Assembly (NCBI RefSeq): GCF_014851395.1
Contig: NW_024041039.1
Coordinates: forward strand, 2,242,360 to 2,306,359
Length of the DNA: 64,000 nucleotides
From: Micropterus salmoides
Taxonomy: Eukaryota > Chordata > Actinopteri > Centrarchiformes > Centrarchidae
Direction: 5' to 3'
Position 1 is the stretch's first letter. The number at the start of each line of letters is the position of its first letter. Of this stretch, positions 59,300 to 64,000 are shown one piece after another. A program made the position numbers and the translations under genes. The notes below the pieces were generated by a model. That model worked only from the letters and a program-made list of their open reading frames with translations, did not search any database and was not told the origin of the DNA.

Positions 59300-61405
59300 G
59301 TTAGCAGTGCCTATCACGCCGTCACACACGCTCCACTGGGACACTCTGATCACGTGATGGTCCATCTGATTCCTGCTTACATGCAAAAACTAAAGCTCTG
59401 TAAACCTGTAGTGAGGACATCAAAGAAGTGGACTAGTGAAGCTGTTGAGGACCTCCAGGCATGTTTGGACTGCACTGACTGGGATGTTTTCAAGAAGGCT
59501 ACCAACAACCTGGATGAGTTTACAGAGGCTGTGACGTCCTACATCAGCTTCTGTGAGGACTCATGTATACCGACACGCACCAGGGTGAGTTATAACAATG
59601 ACAAACATTGGTTCACAGCTAAGCTTAGACAGCTAAGGTTGGCAAAGGAGGAGGCATTTAGGAGTGGTGACAGGTCCGGGTGCGGGGCGTTAAAGTACAG
59701 GTTTAGCAGGGAGGTGCGAGAAGCTAAACGACTGTACTCAGACTTAAGAACCAGTTCTTTGCAAACGACGCCACTTCTGTCTGGTGGGGGGGGTTCAGAC
59801 AGATCACAAACTATAAACTCAAAGTCCTCCACTCCATAAACGATTCTCGCCTGGCAAATGAGCTGAACCAGTTCTACTGCCGCTTTGAGAGTAAATCGGA
59901 CACCATCCCCCGTGACTCCTCCGCTCAGCTTCAGCCTCAGTCCATCACTTCTTCCCCTCCCTCCTCAGAGCTGGCCAGCTCCACCCCCTCCCCTCCTCTC
60001 TCCATCACAGAGAGGGAAGTCAACAGTCTTTTCAGGAGGCAGAAACCCCGCAAAGCAGCCATACTCTGTCTCCCCATCCACCCTGAAGCACTGTGCTGAT
60101 CAGCTGTCTCCGGTGTTCACAGACATTATTAAAACCTCACTGGAGACATGTGCCAGCCTGCTTCAAAGCCTCCACTATCATCCCTGTCCCCAAGAAACCA
60201 AGGACCACAGGACTAAATGACTACAGACCCGTCGCCCAGACCTCTGTGGTTATGAAGTCCTTTGAATGTTTTCCTACAGAGCCAACAGGTCTGTAGATGA
60301 TGCAGTAAACATGGCCCTTCACTACATCCTCCAGCACCTGGACTCCCCAGGAACCTACACCAGGATCCTGTTTGTGGATTTCAGCTCTGCTTTCAACACC
60401 ATCATCCCGGCCCTGCTGCAGGACAAGCTCTCTCAGCTGAACATTCCTGACTCCACCTGCAGGTGGATCACTGACTTCCTGACGGACAGGAAGCAGCATG
60501 TTAAGATGGGATAACAAGTTTCTGACTCCAGGACCATCAGCACCAGATCCACTCAGGGCTGAGTTCTTTGCCCTCTGCTCTTCTTCCTTTATACCAACAG
60601 CTGCACCTCCAGTCACCAGTCTGTCAAGCTGCTGAAGTTTGCGGATGACACCACCCTCATTGGGCTCATCTCAGGTGGGGATGAGTCCGCCTACAGGTGG
60701 GAGATCGACCATCTGGTGACCTGGTGCAGCCAGAACAGTCTGGAGCTCAACGCTCAGAAGACAGTGGAGATGGTCATGGACTTCATAAAGAGCCCAGCCC
60801 CACCTTCCCCCATCATCCTGTGTGACTCCCCAGTCACCACTGTGGACTCCTTCCGCTTCCTGGGCACCATCATCTCCCAGGACCTCAAGTGGGAGCTGAA
60901 CCTCACCTCCCTCACCAAGAAGGCCAAGCACATGATGTATTTCCTGCGGCAGCTGAAGAAGTTCAGCCGCCAAAGATAATGATGGTGCACTTCTACACCG
61001 CTATCAGTGAGTCCATCCTCACCTCCTCCATCACCATCTGGTACGCTGCTGCCACTGCCAGGGACAAGGGCAGGCTGCAGCGCATCATTCGCTCTGCAGA
61101 GAAGGTGATTGGCTGCAATCTTCCTTCTCTTCTGGACCTGTACGCCTCCAGGACTCTGAGGCGAGCAGGAAAGATTGCAGCTGACTCTTCCCGCCCCGGA
61201 CCATCAGGACCAAAACCTCTCGCCACAAAAACAGTTTCTTCCTGTATATATCTGTAACGTTGTTCTTTCGTTCCATATTTATTATATTTCTACATTTATT
61301 TATGCCAACTGTATGTTTCTCTACGTGTAGTACCTTATCACCACAGCAAATTCCTCGTATGTGTTAAACACTACTTGACAATAAAGCTCCTTCTGATTCT
61401 GATTC
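59300..61405 (+). mobile_element. L2-type LINE, 5'-truncated, nearly complete polymerase region
   Basis: The copy starts inside the endonuclease (LGHSDHVMVHLIPAY, with the SDH active-site motif). It continues with RTSKKWTSEAVEDLQACL, the linker region to about 59,830, then polymerase motifs ILFVDFSSAFNTIIPALL, FADDTTLIGLISGGDESAY, FRFLGTIISQDLKWE and a C-terminal zinc-region remnant. The 3' end is AATAAAGCTCCTTCTGATTC TGATTCT, the short-repeat tail of the L2/CR1 group. Stops and indels interrupt the frame (for example after DRKQHVKMG). It is the best copy of its family in the window. Confidence 0.9.
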
Positions 61406-61409
61406 TCTT

Positions 61410-62050
61410 TAACCCAAAAATTAAGTGGTTTTTTGTTTGAAACATTTTGGCCCCAGAAAAACAAATCAGTAACAGAGCAAAGTTATTTACTATTGCTGGA
61501 ATCCAATGGGTGAGCTCAGCTCCTCTTAACAAGATGGTAGCTCCCCTGATGGATCATGCGTAAATAGCTTTCTATAGAATATGTGTTTGTGTTTTAACGA
61601 ATTGATGTGATCTTTTTATGTGTAGGCTAATGCTGCATGATTCCCATTCTTAACAGAATCCTATAATGCGTGCATTTCTATGACTAAAATCTAGGACGTG
61701 TGACAGATTATTGTCAGATGTGAGAGTGTGTCAGACTGATTGTTTTCTGATGTAAGGTAGACAGTTGATTCTAAACTGTTGGCCTTTAGTTTCATATAGG
61801 GCTGTACATAAAAATTATTTTTTAAGTTGATTAATCTAAAGATTATTTTTTCAATTAGTCGATCAATCTAATGACTAATTTTGTGTTTTCTAAAGAAACG
61901 AAATCAATTATCCTGATGAAGCACATTAGAATAATGACAATAGTAGCATATCTTAAAATGAATCAATTTCCACTACACGGACATGTTGTGATAATAACAA
62001 TAACACACATTAATTAGGCTACTTTACTTCAAACTTTAAATGTTTCTGAC
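61410..62050. other. Intergenic, one MITE-like fragment
   Basis: 61,795-61,900 (GGGCTGTACATAAAAATTAT through TCAATTAGTCGATCAATC) resembles a common AT-rich fish MITE. Otherwise nothing was recognised; in particular no second SecA-like coding block. Confidence 0.45.
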
Positions 62051-62054
62051 CTGG

Positions 62055-62262
62055 ATTTATTTCAATATTGTCTAATGCAGTGGATGTGAGTGTAACTGGT
62101 TGTCTGTCTATGTGTGGCCCTGCGATGGACTGGCGACCTGTCCAGGGTATACCCCGCCTTTCGCCCGTTGTAAGCTGGGATTGGCTCCAACCCCCTGCGC
62201 CCCTGTACGCAGGATAAGTGGTTGACGATGGATGGATGGATGGATGGATGGATGGATGGGTA
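62055..62262 (+). mobile_element. Retroposon 3' end with (GGAT)n tail
   Basis: GGCCCTGCGATGGACTGGCG, ACCTGTCCAGGGTATACCCC and GCTGGGATTGGCTCCAACCC make the widespread fish consensus, ending AGGATAAGTGGTTGACGATG and eight ATGG units (62,227-62,260). It is probably an RTE-type LINE or dependent SINE; the type is from memory of the consensus. Confidence 0.7.
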
Positions 62263-62384
62263 ATGCAGTAAGATATTCAAATGTATTTCTGGATCTGTGT
62301 AGGGCAAAGAAAACACCTGAAAGGATTCACAGACTGCACTGTAATTGTTGTCTGTAATGTTAGATTCAGCTGTTTCCTCGCTTA

Positions 62385-63560
62385 TCAGAATCAGAATCAG
62401 CTTTATTGCTAGGTATGTGTAAACATACGAGGAATTTGACTCTGGACAATGCTCACGATGTGCTTACTTATACAATAATACAATAAGACCATAATAATCA
62501 AACACAGGCTACAGTATAGAGAACACATATATACACACTATGAACAAAATCCGACAGATTGACACAATAGTGCAGTAGTGCAATCAGCAGGAGTGCAATT
62601 GGAGTGCAGGAGAAAAATTATTATTACCATTATAATTATTATTATGTACATGTCGGAGGTGGATGGGATAAACAGGTGTACATACACATACATGCATATA
62701 TGTACACAGTGTGATGAGTGCAAAGAACGAAGTAATAAATAAGTATTATGTGTGGTGTTATGTACATGAGGTAGGTGGATTGGTATACACTACATACAAC
62801 ATACAATATTAAAATAAACAGTATAAACAGCTCTGAAATAGAGAATGATGAATATATAGTAAGTGGTAGCCAGTAAACAGGTAGCAGAGTTACTGGATTA
62901 TTGCACAGGAATGGTTCCTGACAATGTGAGTCAGAGTCAGCTGTTCATCAGAGTGATGGCTTGTAGGAAGAAACTGTTCCTAAGTCTGTTGGTTTTAGCG
63001 TACAGTGCTGTAGTGATGTTTCCTGCCCGTTTCCTGACTCTGAAAATGTATAAGTCCTGAATGGACAGCAGGTTGGCACCGATGATTATTTCTGCAGTCC
63101 TGACTGTCTGTTGTAGTCTGCTCCTGTCCTTTTTTGGTGGCAGATCCAAACCAGACAGTGATGGACGTGCAGAGAACAGACTGGATGATGGCTGTGTTGA
63201 ACTGGACCAGCAGTTCCTTAGGCAGGTTGAGCTTCCTGAGCTGACGCAGGAAGTACATCATCTGTTGGGCCTTCTTGATGATGGTGTCAGTGTTGGGCTC
63301 CCACTTCAGGTCCTGGGATATAGTGGATCCCAGAAACCTGAAGGATTCCACAGCAGACACAGGGCTGTTGAGTATGGTGATGGGGGGCAGAGTGGGGGGG
63401 GGGGGGGCTCCCCCTGAAGTCCACGGTCACAGTTTTGAGCGTGTTAAGCTCCAGGTTGTTCTGACCGCACCAGAGAGCCAGCTGATCAACCTCCCGTCTG
63501 TAGGCCGACTCATCACCATCCCTGATGAGGCCGATGACCGTTGTGTCGTCACCGAACCAT
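62385..63560 (-). mobile_element. L2-type LINE, minus strand, second subfamily
   Basis: On the minus strand the order is DDTTVIGLIRDGDESAYRRE, QLALWCGQNNLELN, FRFLGSTISQDLKWEPNTD, AQQMMYFLRQLRKLNLPKEL and SITVWFGSAT, then a 3' UTR of about 500 bp ending TCTGATTCTGA at 62,385. It is related to, but clearly diverged from, the copies at 1-1,087 and 59,300. A run of 14 G (63,394-63,407) breaks the frame. Confidence 0.85.
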
Positions 63561-63775
63561 ACGTCTGATCCGAGGCGTCACAGAAGACGTGAAGTGTGTC
63601 ATCTGTAGCTTCAGTAGCGGCTTCCAATGGAGTGTATGTTCGGGGAATGGACACACCCGCCAGGTCTCGATGATCTCTGTAGGAAGGTTAGGATTCATCC
63701 CAGCTCCTCTTCTTTGCCCACAACCTTTGGACGAGGACTTTAGCTCTTGTTGTGTAGGGGCACATGATAACTTGA
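63553..63775 (-). mobile_element. BEL/Pao retrotransposon fragment (RNase H region)
   Basis: On the minus strand the frame reads SIPRTYTPLEAATEATDDTL and then HVFCDASDQTYGSV, the FCDAS motif that opens the RNase H region of BEL/Pao polyproteins. Upstream, RLWAKKRSWDE appears in a shifted frame. It joins directly to the LINE at about 63,553, and nothing of the rest of the polyprotein is present. Confidence 0.65.
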
Positions 63776-63794
63776 ACTTAGCTTCAACTTGTTC

Positions 63795-64000
63795 AACAGT
63801 TACCAATAGGGTTGGGTATCGTTTAAAATTCTACGATACCAGTACCAAAACCAGTACCCCTAAAGTGATACCGATACCAATAGAGTACTTCCTTCGATAC
63901 CTTGCTAATTTTTTGTTGTTATGGACAAGTAAGGATATCTATTTCCTTTTTCAAAAACCTGTTATATAAAAATATTGGGAAATTGTATTAGATCGCTCCT
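63795..64000. repeat. Common teleost repeat fragment (ATCGTTT / CGATACC type)
   Basis: GGGTTGGGTATCGTTTAAAA and TACGATACCAGTACCAAAAC to CCTTCGATACCTTG follow a frequent fish MITE consensus. It is cut by the window end or decays after 63,905. Confidence 0.5.

Noticed and set aside
60671..60973. 100-codon minus-strand frame
   Set aside because: It is the antisense of LINE polymerase; the same shadow appears at 730-990.

Overview
The window looks like nuclear DNA of a teleost fish, probably a spiny-rayed (percomorph-like) species. It has vertebrate genes split by GT-AG introns and a dense mix of fish-type repeats: L2-clade LINEs with a TTCTGA-type 3' tail, an L1/Tx1-like LINE, a Tc1 element, hAT- and Harbinger-like MITEs, a tRNA-derived SINE, a 5S rRNA-derived SINE, solo LTRs and a BEL/Pao fragment. 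I see nothing bacterial, no CRISPR array and no stand-alone tRNA or rRNA gene.

Layout. 1-1,090 is a deleted L2-type LINE and 1,343-1,900 a hAT-type MITE. At 2,078-2,254 (minus) lies the first exon of a teleost zinc-finger-type gene whose ancestral start is followed by a stop codon. At 3,560-4,310 (plus) are two exon-like pieces of a Myb/SANT-like gene. 6,693-11,525 (plus) is a complete eight-exon slc3a2 (CD98 heavy chain). 11,900-20,100 is repeat-bearing intergenic DNA. 21,202-33,815 (plus) is an eleven-exon slc6a20 (SIT1-type imino acid transporter) with two one-base deletions relative to the frame; its intron 6 holds a Tc1 element that carries a nested insertion, and its intron 10 holds a 5S-derived SINE. 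35,600-43,300 and 52,550-58,600 are two diverged copies of one segment, each with a TATA promoter and a non-coding first exon. Between them, at 45,025-48,342, is a decayed gene for a large SecA-DEAD-like protein with an OTU-like C-terminal part. 48,400-50,600 is a LINE split by a solo LTR. 59,300-61,410 and 62,385-63,560 are further L2-type LINE copies, the second on the minus strand and abutting a BEL/Pao RNase H fragment.

How it fits together. slc3a2 and slc6a20 both serve amino acid transport. slc3a2 is the chaperone subunit of heteromeric exchangers and has an ATF4/CHOP-type amino acid response element motif about 370 bp upstream. slc6a20 is a sodium- and chloride-coupled importer. Nothing in the sequence shows that the two are co-regulated. 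The most unusual locus is the SecA-like one. It resembles the ATPase core of bacterial SecA, but both nucleotide-binding motifs are gone, the reading frame breaks in several places, and a duplicate of its likely promoter sits 13 kb downstream with no recognisable body inside the window. All positions, splice sites and similarity statements come from reading by eye; no alignment or database search was run.
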